From an uncultured Bacilli bacterium (GTDB taxonomy: Bacteria; Bacillota_I; Bacilli_A; RF39; UBA660), in assembly GCA_934085825.1 (NCBI GenBank), contig CAKOHR010000008.1, positions 12,688 through 76,687 of the forward strand: DNA of 64,000 nucleotides, read 5' to 3'. The notes under the pieces were generated by a model. The model was not told where the DNA came from. It did not search any database and was given only the letters and a program-made list of their open reading frames with translations. The position numbers and the translations under genes are program-made. Below, piece after piece: positions 43,611-51,594 of this stretch (positions are counted from its first letter, which is position 1; each line of letters starts with the position of its first letter).

Positions 43611-43753
43611 TTAACCCCTTTTTTCTTTTTAGTTTTTGGTTTAGTTTCTTCCAGTACTTCTTTTATAGTATTTTCTATAATTTTATTGGTTTCTTTTTCT
43701 CCAATAATTTCATTTGAAGCCTCTCTTAACTTTCGTAACATTTTCTTTTTCAT
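43607..43753 (-). CDS. 48-aa basic helical phage protein
   Basis: Starts MKKKMLRKLREASNEIIGEK and ends in a Lys-rich tail. Both ends overlap neighbours in ATGA form (terminase stop at its start; next gene's start at its stop), strong evidence of real translation. Function unknown. Confidence 0.65.
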   Translation of the reverse strand: MKKKMLRKLREASNEIIGEKETNKIIENTIKEVLEETKPKTKKKKGVK

Positions 43754-45114
43754 ATTATTTCAATCTCCTCTCCATATCCTTCGTATGAAGGCCTTTCAAA
43801 ATCAAAATTCATTGCAAATTCATCTTTTTTTATTGTTTTAGTTGGTGCTATATGATTTACACAAAAATATCTTAAAGCATCTGTTATATGCGTTATTTCG
43901 TGTGGTTCAGTGGCAACATCATTTGGATCTTTTTCATCATGTTGTAATTGAGGTAAACATCTTACTAGATTTATGCAATTACTAAATATCTTGATATCAC
44001 TATCTTCATATACTTTTCCAGTCTGTTCATTTTTTACTTTTTTGATTTTCAACCATTCCTTGACGTTTAACCAACCTGCTTTTCTATCGTTACTTGCTTT
44101 TGTTAAATCTATTCCACCCTCAAAGAACAATTCAGCAGTACTTTTCCCAGTGTCTCTGTTTCTGTTCCACAAATCCGGTGGAGCATATATTGCTTTATAT
44201 TTATGATTTCTCATTATACTTTTTAATGTTTGTCTTGCATCACTTACTATTAAGTCTGATTTATGAATTTCATTATAAACATAAGCTTTCCCCTTTGTAT
44301 CTACTGCAATAAAAAGAACTGCGAACATATCTAGCCCGTAGTCCATCGCAATGTACCGATTCCATTCAAGTGGTATTTCAAATGGTTCTATTACATGAAT
44401 ATTTCTATTAAATTCTCTAAAGAATTGTCCGTCGAAAACATCCCAATTACCATATAACATTGCTTGTTTTCTGTCTTCTGGAAGATTTTCAAGCACTTTT
44501 ACATAATTTGGGTCTTTTTCCATTATGTATTTGTTTTCAAATACCAATGATGGAATAAATTTATAATCATCTGGAGTTTCGGTTGTTTTATAATCTTTAT
44601 CAATAAATAATCTTTTTACCCACGAATGACCAACCCCACCAGGGTTACAAGTAAAATACATTCTAGGAACAAATTTTTTTTTTAAATTTCCACTCATACG
44701 ATTTGACTCTGTAAGAGTTTGAAATTGAAACTCAGTAAAATGAGTAGCTTCTTCCATTACTATTACCTCATAGGCTTGCCCTTGGTATTGCAAGACATCC
44801 TTTTCAGTATCGCAATATCCCAGAACAATTCTTGAGCCATTTGGAAATATAAACTCTTTTGTATTATCTTTGTAAACTGCTATATTTTTTAACATTTTTT
44901 GTAATGGTAATATATGATTATCTCTCAATTCTTTCAATGTTCTTCTGAGCAGTAGTATTTGAATGCCTGGATAATTAAAAGCTAATAGACACATCTTTAT
45001 TCTTGATACATGGCTTTTTCCACCGCCTCTGGCACCACCATAGCAAATATATTTATTCGTTGCTTTACAGAACTCTATTTGTTTTGGATAAAGTTTTCCA
45101 ATATCAAACACCAT
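43750..45114 (-). CDS. Terminase large subunit
   Basis: 454 aa. Walker A is GGARGGGKS, the Walker B region is EVIVMEEATHF, with a coupling motif around YFTCNPGG. The nuclease domain has MDYGLDMFAVLFIAVD and later DALRYFCVN, acidic residues of the RNase H-like fold. ATP-driven DNA packaging motor and headful or cos nuclease. Its TGA stop overlaps the next ATG. Confidence 0.95.
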   Translation of the reverse strand: MVFDIGKLYPKQIEFCKATNKYICYGGARGGGKSHVSRIKMCLLAFNYPGIQILLLRRTLKELRDNHILPLQKMLKNIAVYKDNTKEFIFPNGSRIVLGYCDTEKDVLQYQGQAYEVIVMEEATHFTEFQFQTLTESNRMSGNLKKKFVPRMYFTCNPGGVGHSWVKRLFIDKDYKTTETPDDYKFIPSLVFENKYIMEKDPNYVKVLENLPEDRKQAMLYGNWDVFDGQFFREFNRNIHVIEPFEIPLEWNRYIAMDYGLDMFAVLFIAVDTKGKAYVYNEIHKSDLIVSDARQTLKSIMRNHKYKAIYAPPDLWNRNRDTGKSTAELFFEGGIDLTKASNDRKAGWLNVKEWLKIKKVKNEQTGKVYEDSDIKIFSNCINLVRCLPQLQHDEKDPNDVATEPHEITHITDALRYFCVNHIAPTKTIKKDEFAMNFDFERPSYEGYGEEIEII

Positions 45115-45497
45115 TATTTACTCAACTCTTTTATTTCATCAGACATCTTTATAGCTATTGATGTATTGCTTGTAGCTTCACCTTTTGCAAGTGCTCTTTT
45201 ATCGAATAAAGTACCTATTGCAGTAGTAAGATTGTTTATTGGTATATCTTCTCTATCTAATGCTTTATCTAACTTATTCATAGCTTTGTCAATTAACTTA
45301 TCTGCATATTCTACAAATTCTAGTTTTTTTCGTTCGGATACTTTCGTGTATTCTTCGGAATGTTCTTCAATTATCTTCTTTACAGTCTTATCTGATACAT
45401 TACATTCTTTAGCGGTTGCATTGTAACTATTAGTTAGTGCATAACTAGCCATAATCATTTGTATTTTTTTATTATCTATTTTTACACCTTTCGGCAT
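45114..45497 (-). CDS. Terminase small subunit
   Basis: 127 aa from ATG 45497 (MPKGVKIDNKKIQMIMASYA) with a GGAAG site; a GTG three codons earlier is also open. N-terminal HTH (ALTNSYNATAKECNVSDKTV) then coiled coil. It recognises the packaging site and loads the large subunit. Overlap with the large subunit is 1 nt. Confidence 0.8.
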   Translation of the reverse strand: MPKGVKIDNKKIQMIMASYALTNSYNATAKECNVSDKTVKKIIEEHSEEYTKVSERKKLEFVEYADKLIDKAMNKLDKALDREDIPINNLTTAIGTLFDKRALAKGEATSNTSIAIKMSDEIKELSK

Positions 45498-45502
45498 AGT
45501 TA

Positions 45503-45625
45503 TCACTTCCTTTCTTTAAACTCAATACACTCCCATATTTCATCTTTATGTTCCGCAAGAACTGATGTAATAATTGCAAATAAAAGCATAACTATTACAA
45601 GTACTATAGCTAATATATATTTCAA
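45503..45625 (-). CDS. 40-aa single-pass membrane peptide
   Basis: TTG start with a GGAAGA site 8 nt upstream. MKYILAIVLVIVMLLFAIIT and a charged tail. Its stop (TGA) lies just before the small terminase start and its 3' end carries that gene's GGAAG site, so the two are likely coupled. No family recognised. Confidence 0.45.
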   Translation of the reverse strand: MKYILAIVLVIVMLLFAIITSVLAEHKDEIWECIEFKERK

Positions 45626-45645
45626 ATTACATCTTCCTTTCACTT

Positions 45646-45900
45646 GTCCGGTTTAGGCCGGACTTTTTATTCGAAAACCGGACTTTTTTAGATACTGTAC
45701 TAATGATATAAACTAGTATTACCTTTAATGTCGGCTACAGAATAATTTCATAGTCTAGGGTATATATCATCAGTACACTACCTAAAAAGGTAGCACTATT
45801 TTGTACTCTTCTAAATCTCAACGAAAAAATTTAAGTTCTGTACATTTCGCAGACTGCTTCGTTCGTTGTCTAGGGTTTTCCAGCAGTTTTCCCCACCTCT
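45646..45900 (-). other. Structured non-coding segment upstream of the terminase genes
   Basis: The stretch 45627-46140 has no gene. It contains a GTCCGG/CCGGAC hairpin (45646-45663) with a second GTCCGG copy near 45682 that could compete for pairing, a long imperfect inverted repeat (45697-45716 with 45755-45777), a CTACC/GGTAG hairpin (45778-45793) and an ACTGCT/AGCAGT stem (about 45850-45890). Possible roles are a late leader RNA or a cos/pac site next to terS. The remaining part to 46140 shows nothing clear. Confidence 0.45.
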
Positions 45901-46140
45901 AAAATAAGACTTTATCGACTCTCATAATTAAATAATTTCAATAAAATCTATACAAACACAGGATTTTATGTGTTTTTCTCGGCATGTTTTGATGCATTGT
46001 TAGTGCATTTATAAGCAACATATTAAGTAAATATTCTCACATAGTATGGCACACTTCATATACGTTCCACACTTCAAAAGTGCTGTCGACTTGCTCATTT
46101 CTGTCTGTTGATTATTTACTCAATATACTACTTATAAAAT

Positions 46141-46217
46141 TGGTAGGCGAAGTAGGGCTTGAACCTACACTAGCTCGGATATAAGCCGAGTGCTTTAACC
46201 AATTAAACTATTCGCCT
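46141..46217 (-). tRNA. Phage-encoded tRNA-Ile (UAU anticodon)
   Basis: 77 nt with encoded CCA. Acceptor AGGCGAA pairs with TTCGCCT, the anticodon stem CTCGG/CCGAG encloses CTTATAT (anticodon TAT), and the T-arm GTAGG-TTCAAGC-CCTAC is perfect. It reads AUA directly. In most bacteria AUA is read by a CAU tRNA modified by TilS, so this is a codon-supplement tRNA. Confidence 0.9.
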
Positions 46218-46245
46218 AAAAAAACGATTAGAAATAATCTAATCG
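46218..46245 (-). terminator. Terminator-like hairpin abutting the tRNA
   Basis: CGATTAGA/TCTAATCG (46225-46245) followed on the minus strand by seven Ts that run straight into the tRNA 5' end at 46217. It may end the early operon or be a processing signal. Confidence 0.75.
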
Positions 46246-46322
46246 TTTGTGTGATATCTGGAACTTATATTTATTCCATGATATCATTTTAGCACATGCA
46301 TCGGGACATGAGTGGGACATCT

Positions 46323-46772
46323 TTAACATTTTCCATTAATAATTTCTGCATATATCCGTTTTGCTTGTCTATCAGAATAATTAGTTAACTCCGCTATCTC
46401 TAACCAAGTCCGTTTTCTATTATGTTCTCTTATAAATTCCATATCTTCTCTTAATTCGTAAACTTTTAGCTTGTAAGGTTCTATATTTGAAATTCTTTGC
46501 ATTTCTTTAAGAATGTATTCTTGATAACTCAATATACTTTCTTGTAAAGAATATATTTTAGTATCTAATTCTTCATCTTTTATAATATAATGACTAAACT
46601 TATCAAATATTGCATTTGTCCTACTCGTGACCACATCTTTAAATTTTGAAGAACCAGGCTGAGTTTTAACGTAATTTATTTTTTTCTTAGTTAAATACAC
46701 ATCCAACTCATTTTCTAATTTTTCAATTTCATTTCTAGCTTCTTTAATAGTTAAATGTTTTTCTAGTATCAT
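46323..46772 (-). CDS. Probable late-gene transcription regulator (DUF1492/ArpU/RinA-like)
   Basis: 149 aa. Helical N-terminus (IKEARNEIEKLENELDVYLT), then a C-terminal sigma-70-region-4-like HTH in RTWLEIAELTNYSDRQAKRI. Proteins of this layout sit directly upstream of terminase genes in Bacillota phages and activate late transcription; the position here agrees. Target promoter not identified. Confidence 0.65.
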   Translation of the reverse strand: MILEKHLTIKEARNEIEKLENELDVYLTKKKINYVKTQPGSSKFKDVVTSRTNAIFDKFSHYIIKDEELDTKIYSLQESILSYQEYILKEMQRISNIEPYKLKVYELREDMEFIREHNRKRTWLEIAELTNYSDRQAKRIYAEIINGKC

Positions 46773-46784
46773 TTAAGCCTCCTT

Positions 46785-46967
46785 TTATTTATTAAAATAA
46801 TCTTCTTTGTTGTCTCCTAGAGTATTTTCATAAACTCCATCAATAACATCAACTAAATAATCTTTAATAACTTTTGTTTCCTTATTGTCTTTTAATTCTT
46901 CTATTAATTGTATAATACATAATTTCATATAAGCATTTTCTTTAACTAATTTTAAATGTTCACTCAT
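46785..46967 (-). CDS. 60-aa phage protein of unknown function
   Basis: Amphipathic helical protein starting MSEHLKLVKENAYMKLCIIQ, with a GAGGAG site. Between the late regulator and an SH3-like gene. No family recognised. Confidence 0.5.
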   Translation of the reverse strand: MSEHLKLVKENAYMKLCIIQLIEELKDNKETKVIKDYLVDVIDGVYENTLGDNKEDYFNK

Positions 46968-46968
46968 T

Positions 46969-47337
46969 TTACTCCTCCACCTTATAAGCCATTTGTTCCA
47001 TTTCTTCTTTAGTTAAAATACTTACTAATCTTGTGTTATCATTTGTTATTTGGTCTTTTATTTTATCTAATGTTATTAAATCAGGTATTCCAATTACATA
47101 TTGTTTTTTAAAATTATCAATATCTTCATAAAATGATATAACATCTCCAACTTCCAAAATATCTATTATGTTATAACTGGCTTTAGCTACATCATCATCA
47201 CCAATAAACATAACATCTTTTAAATAATTTGCTTCAACTCCATATTTCATATTTGGTTCTCTAAAATCATTGACATTTATTATCTTGCATATATAACCAC
47301 TTTTTAATCTAGCGAATTGTCCAACTTCTAATTTCAT
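46969..47337 (-). CDS. Phage protein with SH3-like N-terminus
   Basis: 122 aa. KLEVGQFARLKSGYICKIIN and DFREPNMKYGVEANYLKDVM form an SH3/KOW-like start; the C-terminus has the frequent ILTKEEMEQMAYKV ending of Clostridia and Bacilli phage proteins. Function unknown. Confidence 0.6.
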   Translation of the reverse strand: MKLEVGQFARLKSGYICKIINVNDFREPNMKYGVEANYLKDVMFIGDDDVAKASYNIIDILEVGDVISFYEDIDNFKKQYVIGIPDLITLDKIKDQITNDNTRLVSILTKEEMEQMAYKVEE

Positions 47338-47340
47338 TAT

Positions 47341-47610
47341 TTACCTCCTAAACAACTTTAATTCATCTATTCCAAAACAATATTCTTTTTTAGTTTTAGG
47401 AAAATGAACTATTAAAGGTTTTTTAAAATTTTCAAATTCAAAATTACAAACATAGCCAATTTCTCCAATTAAGTCATCATATTTTGATAATCCATCATTC
47501 TTAATAATTTCTACTTGCCTACCAACTAATTTATTATATTTGTTATAATGTAACAATACATTTAAACAAATTCCTAATTTGTTCGTACATTTGCCTTTTT
47601 TATTTATCAT
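47341..47610 (-). CDS. 89-aa phage protein of unknown function
   Basis: KLVGRQVEIIKNDGLSKYDD then IGEIGYVCNFEFENF suggests a small SH3-like barrel. Start overlaps the preceding ORF as TAATG. No function assigned. Confidence 0.55.
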   Translation of the reverse strand: MINKKGKCTNKLGICLNVLLHYNKYNKLVGRQVEIIKNDGLSKYDDLIGEIGYVCNFEFENFKKPLIVHFPKTKKEYCFGIDELKLFRR

Positions 47611-47729
47611 TATTTATCATCTCCTATTATTTCTTCTTTTACTAATTCATAAACATCAGTTAAATATCTTCTTTTAAGTAATATAGTTAAATTAGGATTT
47701 ACTGATTTTCTTAACTCTTTGCTATACAT
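47610..47729 (-). CDS. 39-aa phage ORF
   Basis: MYSKELRKSVNPNLTILLKR and on; AAAGG site. It overlaps the 37-aa ORF by 8 nt and the next gene by 1 nt, so it fits the tightly packed operon. Confidence 0.5.
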   Translation of the reverse strand: MYSKELRKSVNPNLTILLKRRYLTDVYELVKEEIIGDDK

Positions 47730-47835
47730 ACCTTTGCTTTTTTTTATCATAATCAACATCTATTCGTATTGCTTGATATAAAAATTTATATGTATCAGTA
47801 TATATTTCTTCTATGTATCTAATTTTCTTTTTCAT
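47722..47835 (-). CDS. 37-aa phage ORF
   Basis: MKKKIRYIEEIYTDTYKFLY and 17 more residues, ending in TAG. Site AGGAGT upstream. Overlaps the next small ORF. Function unknown. Confidence 0.45.
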   Translation of the reverse strand: MKKKIRYIEEIYTDTYKFLYQAIRIDVDYDKKKQRYV

Positions 47836-47930
47836 CTGATACTCCTATTATTTCTTCCCTAATTGCCGACATTTTGTCATTCTTTCTTTTGATTCAGACA
47901 GAATTATCGTTTTTTGTCTGAACTTTTTCA

Positions 47931-47980
47931 CCCGTTCAGTTCCGTTCAGTTCCGTTCAGTTCCGTTCAGTTCCGTTCACT
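47931..47980. repeat. Five tandem 10-bp repeats at the end of a coding gene
   Basis: Unit TCCGTTCAGT, three perfect copies flanked by two with one change. The 3' end of the coiled-coil gene (stop at 47956) lies within it, so copy-number change would alter the C-terminus and stop position. Confidence 0.85.
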
Positions 47981-48684
47981 ATTTCTTTATGTTTTCGCAA
48001 AACATATTCAATATAATGTGCAATATCACGTGCATAGTCACGTGCATGAAGAAGTTCATTTTCTAAAAACTTTATAAACGCTTTTTGTTGAGTTTCTAAA
48101 ATCTCTATCTTACCAGCATTTTCTAAACAACTATCTTTCCAATCACAAGCAATATTTTCTTTTTCTTCAAGTTGTTTCTTTAATTCCATATTTTCATCTT
48201 TAACCTTTTCAGTACACCACATAGCAAATAAAGTCATATCTTCGGGATTTTCATATTTATCTAATTTTTCTTTTAATTCTTTAATTTCACATCTTGCTAA
48301 TTGATATCTATATTTCCATTTTTTGCGTTTTAATACTGCTTTTTGTAAACCTTTATTAGTAGTTTTAAATTTTTCCTTTAATTCTTGATTTTCAACATCT
48401 AACTGCATATTTGCATTTGCCATATCTTCATATTCTTCTCTAGAGCAGTCATCAAGCTCATTACACTTATTAGCATATTTGCAATATGATTTTACTTCTA
48501 ATGCTTCTTTTAACTTTTTATTTTCTTCTTGTAGATTATATATTTCTATTTCTCTTGCTAATTCGTGACTATCTAATTCTCTAACTAAAGTTTTATTCGA
48601 TAAACACGACTTTTTATTATTTTTGGATATTTTTTTTCTTTTTTCTTGTTCTTCTTTAAGAAATTCATTTAATTCTTTATTCAT
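47956..48684 (-). CDS. Coiled-coil phage protein (242 aa)
   Basis: Almost all alpha-helical and rich in Lys and Glu: REIEIYNLQEENKKLKEALE, MQLDVENQELKEKFKTTNKG. A Cys-containing segment SYCKYANKCNELDDCSREEY could bind metal or form disulfides. TGA stop inside a tandem repeat. Function unknown. Confidence 0.6.
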   Translation of the reverse strand: MNKELNEFLKEEQEKRKKISKNNKKSCLSNKTLVRELDSHELAREIEIYNLQEENKKLKEALEVKSYCKYANKCNELDDCSREEYEDMANANMQLDVENQELKEKFKTTNKGLQKAVLKRKKWKYRYQLARCEIKELKEKLDKYENPEDMTLFAMWCTEKVKDENMELKKQLEEKENIACDWKDSCLENAGKIEILETQQKAFIKFLENELLHARDYARDIAHYIEYVLRKHKEIVNGTERN

Positions 48685-48906
48685 TTACTCATCACCCTCT
48701 ACTTTCTCTACTATTTCACTAAGATAAACAAACCAAGTGCCTTTTTTATAATATTCTCTATTATAACCATATTCATCATCATATTTGCCTTTATACTGCT
48801 TATCAATTAAATATACCTTATTTAAAGACATTGGTTCATTTTTTATATCAACTATTGTTGCAATAGTTCCATCAATCAATTTAACTCTATCTTTAATCTT
48901 TAACAT
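48685..48906 (-). CDS. 73-aa SH3/KOW-like phage protein
   Basis: MLKIKDRVKLIDGTIATIVD is a typical KOW-type opening strand pair; a Tyr-rich C-terminal half follows. Directly joined to the coiled-coil gene. Function unknown. Confidence 0.55.
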   Translation of the reverse strand: MLKIKDRVKLIDGTIATIVDIKNEPMSLNKVYLIDKQYKGKYDDEYGYNREYYKKGTWFVYLSEIVEKVEGDE

Positions 48907-49156
48907 TACTATTCCAACTTTCTATTTTTTTAAAAAAATAAGTATTGTATCCCATAGCACCATTGGCGTATATGTAATTGCCATTATAGAGAACATTGTT
49001 GAGGTATTTATTACATAAATTTAATTTTTCATTGCATAAATAAGGTTTACAACATCTACCTTCATTTTGTTCAGTAATAAAAATCACTTGTATGTCAATT
49101 TTTTCATTGCTTGTTTCTTTACCACAAACATCACAAATCGTTTTAATTACTTCCAT
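48893..49156 (-). CDS. Cys-rich zinc-binding-type phage protein
   Basis: ATG 49156 (MEVIKTICDVCGKETSNEKI) has an AGGAAG site and is preferred to upstream GTG/ATG. CDVCG near the start and GRCCKPYLCNEKLNLC later could form a zinc knuckle. Overlaps both neighbours by 14 nt. Function unknown. Confidence 0.5.
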   Translation of the reverse strand: MEVIKTICDVCGKETSNEKIDIQVIFITEQNEGRCCKPYLCNEKLNLCNKYLNNVLYNGNYIYANGAMGYNTYFFKKIESWNSNVKD

Positions 49157-49499
49157 CATTATCACTTCCTTGTAGTTCTTGCATTTTATCTAAAATCGAA
49201 ACAAACCATTCGGTGTTTATAAATACATCTTCTGGTATTTCAGCTTTGATATATTCTTTTAACTTATTCCAATTATCTTTTAGTTGATGTATTTCTTTAT
49301 TTTTTCCACTAATTATTCTATTATGTTCTACTATTCCAATAGTGAATTTTAATTCTTCTTGTAGTTGCTTGTTTTCTTGTTTTAAGCTAAAATAAATATC
49401 TCTCATAGTAGCCAAACATTCAATAAGTTCTTTTTTCTTAAATGCATCATAGTTTATTTCAACATTTTCGGTTGTTACTAATTTATATAAATAATTCAT
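49143..49499 (-). CDS. Coiled-coil phage protein (118 aa)
   Basis: Helical throughout: ECLATMRDIYFSLKQENKQL and EEKFTIG-like heptads. No domain recognised. Confidence 0.5.
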   Translation of the reverse strand: MNYLYKLVTTENVEINYDAFKKKELIECLATMRDIYFSLKQENKQLQEELKFTIGIVEHNRIISGKNKEIHQLKDNWNKLKEYIKAEIPEDVFINTEWFVSILDKMQELQGSDNDGSN

Positions 49500-49519
49500 T
49501 CTGACACCTTTTTTAATAT

Positions 49520-49705
49520 TTAATCATCTCCAATAATACAGCCTTCAAAATATCCTGTTTCTTGTAATATTGCTTTCCCACCATTGTTAATACAATTTTC
49601 ATATCTTCGTTGATTTTCCTTTTGTGAAATAATTCCAATAAAAATAAGAGATACTACAATCAAAGGTATTCCTATTAATAAGGCTTTTTTATCTTCTTTA
49701 CTCAT
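49520..49705 (-). CDS. 61-aa single-pass membrane protein
   Basis: MSKEDKKALLIGIPLIVVSL then FIGIISQKENQ: one N-terminal helix and a short Cys-containing tail. Stop abuts the early operon neighbours. Function unknown. Confidence 0.55.
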   Translation of the reverse strand: MSKEDKKALLIGIPLIVVSLIFIGIISQKENQRRYENCINNGGKAILQETGYFEGCIIGDD

Positions 49706-50038
49706 TTATTCCACCTCTTTTAATATATCTAATAATTTTTTATAATCAAAAGTGTAACTATTTAGACCAAAAGTTTTTACGCCATCTAAAATACTTACTA
49801 CAATTAGATTTTTATTTATATATTCTATTGCTTTATCTATTGCTTCTTTTTGCTTTTTACATTGTTGTTCTAATTGTTCGACATATTCTAAAAGTAGTTC
49901 TCCGTCTTTGCTACACATTATAATGTCTTTTATTTTCCCTGTTCTATGTCCAGTTATTGCAAGTGCTAATTTATAATTATTTTCTCCTACTGTATCTTTT
50001 ATTTTTGATAATATTTTTGGTATTTGTTCTTTATCCAT
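49706..50038 (-). CDS. 110-aa phage protein of unknown function
   Basis: MDKEQIPKILSKIKDTVGEN and a helical middle (YVEQLEQQCKKQKEAIDKAI). No family recognised; position in the early operon suggests an accessory role. Confidence 0.5.
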   Translation of the reverse strand: MDKEQIPKILSKIKDTVGENNYKLALAITGHRTGKIKDIIMCSKDGELLLEYVEQLEQQCKKQKEAIDKAIEYINKNLIVVSILDGVKTFGLNSYTFDYKKLLDILKEVE

Positions 50039-50053
50039 ATTCTTACTTCTCCT

Positions 50054-50332
50054 TTATCTTATTTCGAAATCTAAATTGCTTAATGACGGACTGCTAAAGC
50101 AACTAAAACCAAATATTCTTTTTAAATTTAATATTTCATCATTCAATATTATCATTTCATTTTGACACATTAATTCCATTTGATTTCTTAATATATATTC
50201 TAGTTTTTCAGATATAATTATAAATTTTGGCTTTCTATGATACATTCCTCTAAATGCCTCTATTTGATTATTTATCTTACCTAATATTTTATGTATTTCT
50301 TCCCATTCATAACTTTCTATTTCTAAATCCAT
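50054..50332 (-). CDS. Phage protein of unknown function (92 aa)
   Basis: ATG 50332 (MDLEIESYEWEEIHKILGKI) is chosen because the AGGAGA site is too close to the ATG two codons earlier. C-terminus has IFGFSCFSSPSLSNLDFEIR. Preceded by a large RNA hairpin. Confidence 0.5.
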   Translation of the reverse strand: MDLEIESYEWEEIHKILGKINNQIEAFRGMYHRKPKFIIISEKLEYILRNQMELMCQNEMIILNDEILNLKRIFGFSCFSSPSLSNLDFEIR

Positions 50333-50356
50333 AACCATTTCTCCTATTTCTCATCA

Positions 50357-50438
50357 GTAGCTAATCCCTAGGCAAAAAGTTGTAGAAAGGAGATACGAGA
50401 CAGTGAATGATCGTATTTCTTGCCCAGGAATTAGCTAC
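50357..50438 (-). ncRNA. Long two-part hairpin in the early mRNA, possible structured RNA
   Basis: Arms 50357-50375 and 50420-50438 (19 nt) pair completely in the minus-strand RNA, using two G-U wobbles that would be C-A and A-C mismatches on the other strand. A 9-nt inner stem joins 50390-50398 with 50411-50419, with one mismatch. It lies in the short gap before the gene starting at 50332, just upstream of its ribosome-binding site. Possible 5' UTR element, RNase site or attenuator. Confidence 0.5.
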
Positions 50439-50451
50439 CAATGAACTTTAT

Positions 50452-50643
50452 TTATTCTCTTTTATATTTACTTATTTGTTCTAATAATACTTTTTTTATG
50501 TTCACATCTTTATATTTTTTTAAGATATAAATTTCTTCTTCTAATTCTTTAATTTTTCTTTTACATTTTCTGTTTTCATAGAGTAAATTATAATATTCTT
50601 TCTCATAATCGATTATTTCTTTTTCTTTCATTCGTTTTATCAA
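50452..50643 (-). CDS. 63-aa coiled-coil phage protein
   Basis: MIKRMKEKEIIDYEKEYYNL and heptads EELEEEIYILKKYK; a second ATG five codons in is possible. Overlaps the HNH gene by 41 nt, so the start may be internal. Function unknown. Confidence 0.45.
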   Translation of the reverse strand: MIKRMKEKEIIDYEKEYYNLLYENRKCKRKIKELEEEIYILKKYKDVNIKKVLLEQISKYKRE

Positions 50644-51190
50644 TCACTTTCGCTATCAAATGACCTGTTTTAGTTAAATTAGAATCATTGCATCTCAATT
50701 TATTTCTATTCATAATTAATTCCTCGGAATCGGTCACTAAAATCAAATTATTTAAATCTAAGTTCAATTTATTTCCATCGGCGAAAACAACTTTATATCC
50801 TTTTGGAATTTTTCCATAATTTTGCTCATATATGATTCTATGTTTCAACTTAAATACGTTAGGTTCTTCAATTTTTATTTCTATATAACCATCCACATTA
50901 ATTCTTTCATAACCTACATTTTTATGATTTGGTGGAATATTACCTTTTTTAAATGAAGTTTTATTTGCTTTCATTAAACCTTTTGTTCCTTTATTAAATG
51001 GAACATTACCTTTTTCAAATCTGCCAGTTAAACCACTATTTAGCTTATGACTACCTCTAAAGCTTTTTATATTTTGTGGAGTTAGATTCATTTCAAATTT
51101 TTTATTAAACATTTCAGCCAATTCTTTAGCTGTTTTCATATAATTATTGTTTATTAAAAATTTTTTTTGCTCTTTAGTATATTTATTCAT
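50603..51190 (-). CDS. HNH-family endonuclease with N-terminal HTH
   Basis: 195 aa. TAKELAEMFNKKFEMNLTPQ-N is an HTH of the type in phage HNH genes, RFEKGNVPFNKG is a NUMOD-like DNA-binding repeat, and LKHRIIYEQNYGKIPKGYKV then VFADGNKLNLDLNNL is the HNH block. The typical second His of the block is replaced (V-F-A-D-G-N), a known variant among phage members. Could be a homing-type nuclease. Confidence 0.8.
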   Translation of the reverse strand: MNKYTKEQKKFLINNNYMKTAKELAEMFNKKFEMNLTPQNIKSFRGSHKLNSGLTGRFEKGNVPFNKGTKGLMKANKTSFKKGNIPPNHKNVGYERINVDGYIEIKIEEPNVFKLKHRIIYEQNYGKIPKGYKVVFADGNKLNLDLNNLILVTDSEELIMNRNKLRCNDSNLTKTGHLIAKVIDKTNERKRNNRL

Positions 51191-51431
51191 TATTTTTTTC
51201 TTTCAGTTTTAAAACTTCATTTTCATTAGTTATTCCTAACTCATCAGCATATTTTTTTGCGTCTAATACTAATTTTGCATTATTAACTATTGCTGTACTA
51301 ACACTAGTAATTGCTTTTGCTCTTTTTAATTCTTTTTCTAAAGCACCATCTTTTTCTAATTCTTCATCATCATTAAGTCTTTCTAATTGTTCAAACAAGT
51401 AGTTATTTAAGCTATTTAAATTATTATCCAT
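51183..51431 (-). CDS. Conserved small phage protein
   Basis: 82 aa, NNYLFEQLERLNDDEELEKD followed by ELKRAKAITSVSTAIVNNAK. This is a recurrent family in Bacillota phages located before HNH or late genes; function unknown to me. Overlaps both neighbours. Confidence 0.65.
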   Translation of the reverse strand: MDNNLNSLNNYLFEQLERLNDDEELEKDGALEKELKRAKAITSVSTAIVNNAKLVLDAKKYADELGITNENEVLKLKEKNNE

Positions 51432-51594
51432 AAAATTTTGCTCCTTTCTTATTATTTAATTTTCTAATTCTAGTCTTATTTTCATTAAGACTATTTAATT
51501 CTGTTTTTAAATTTATCAATCTTTTCTTTTGTTCAAGTATTGCTCTTTTTGCAAGATACATCTCATACTTTATTTCTTTTTCTCTATCTTTCAT
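51424..51594 (-). CDS. 56-aa basic coiled-coil ORF
   Basis: MKDREKEIKYEMYLAKRAIL and a Lys-rich rest. ATGA overlap with the gene before and a short overlap with the gene after. Function unknown. Confidence 0.55.
   Translation of the reverse strand: MKDREKEIKYEMYLAKRAILEQKKRLINLKTELNSLNENKTRIRKLNNKKGAKFYG

Noticed and set aside
45646..46140. Group I intron before terS
   Set aside because: I could not find P7/P3-like conserved core elements and the flanks are not a split gene.
50338..50360. Hammerhead ribozyme suggested by CTGATGA near a GAAA
   Set aside because: No stem II or stem III with the required spacing can be formed.
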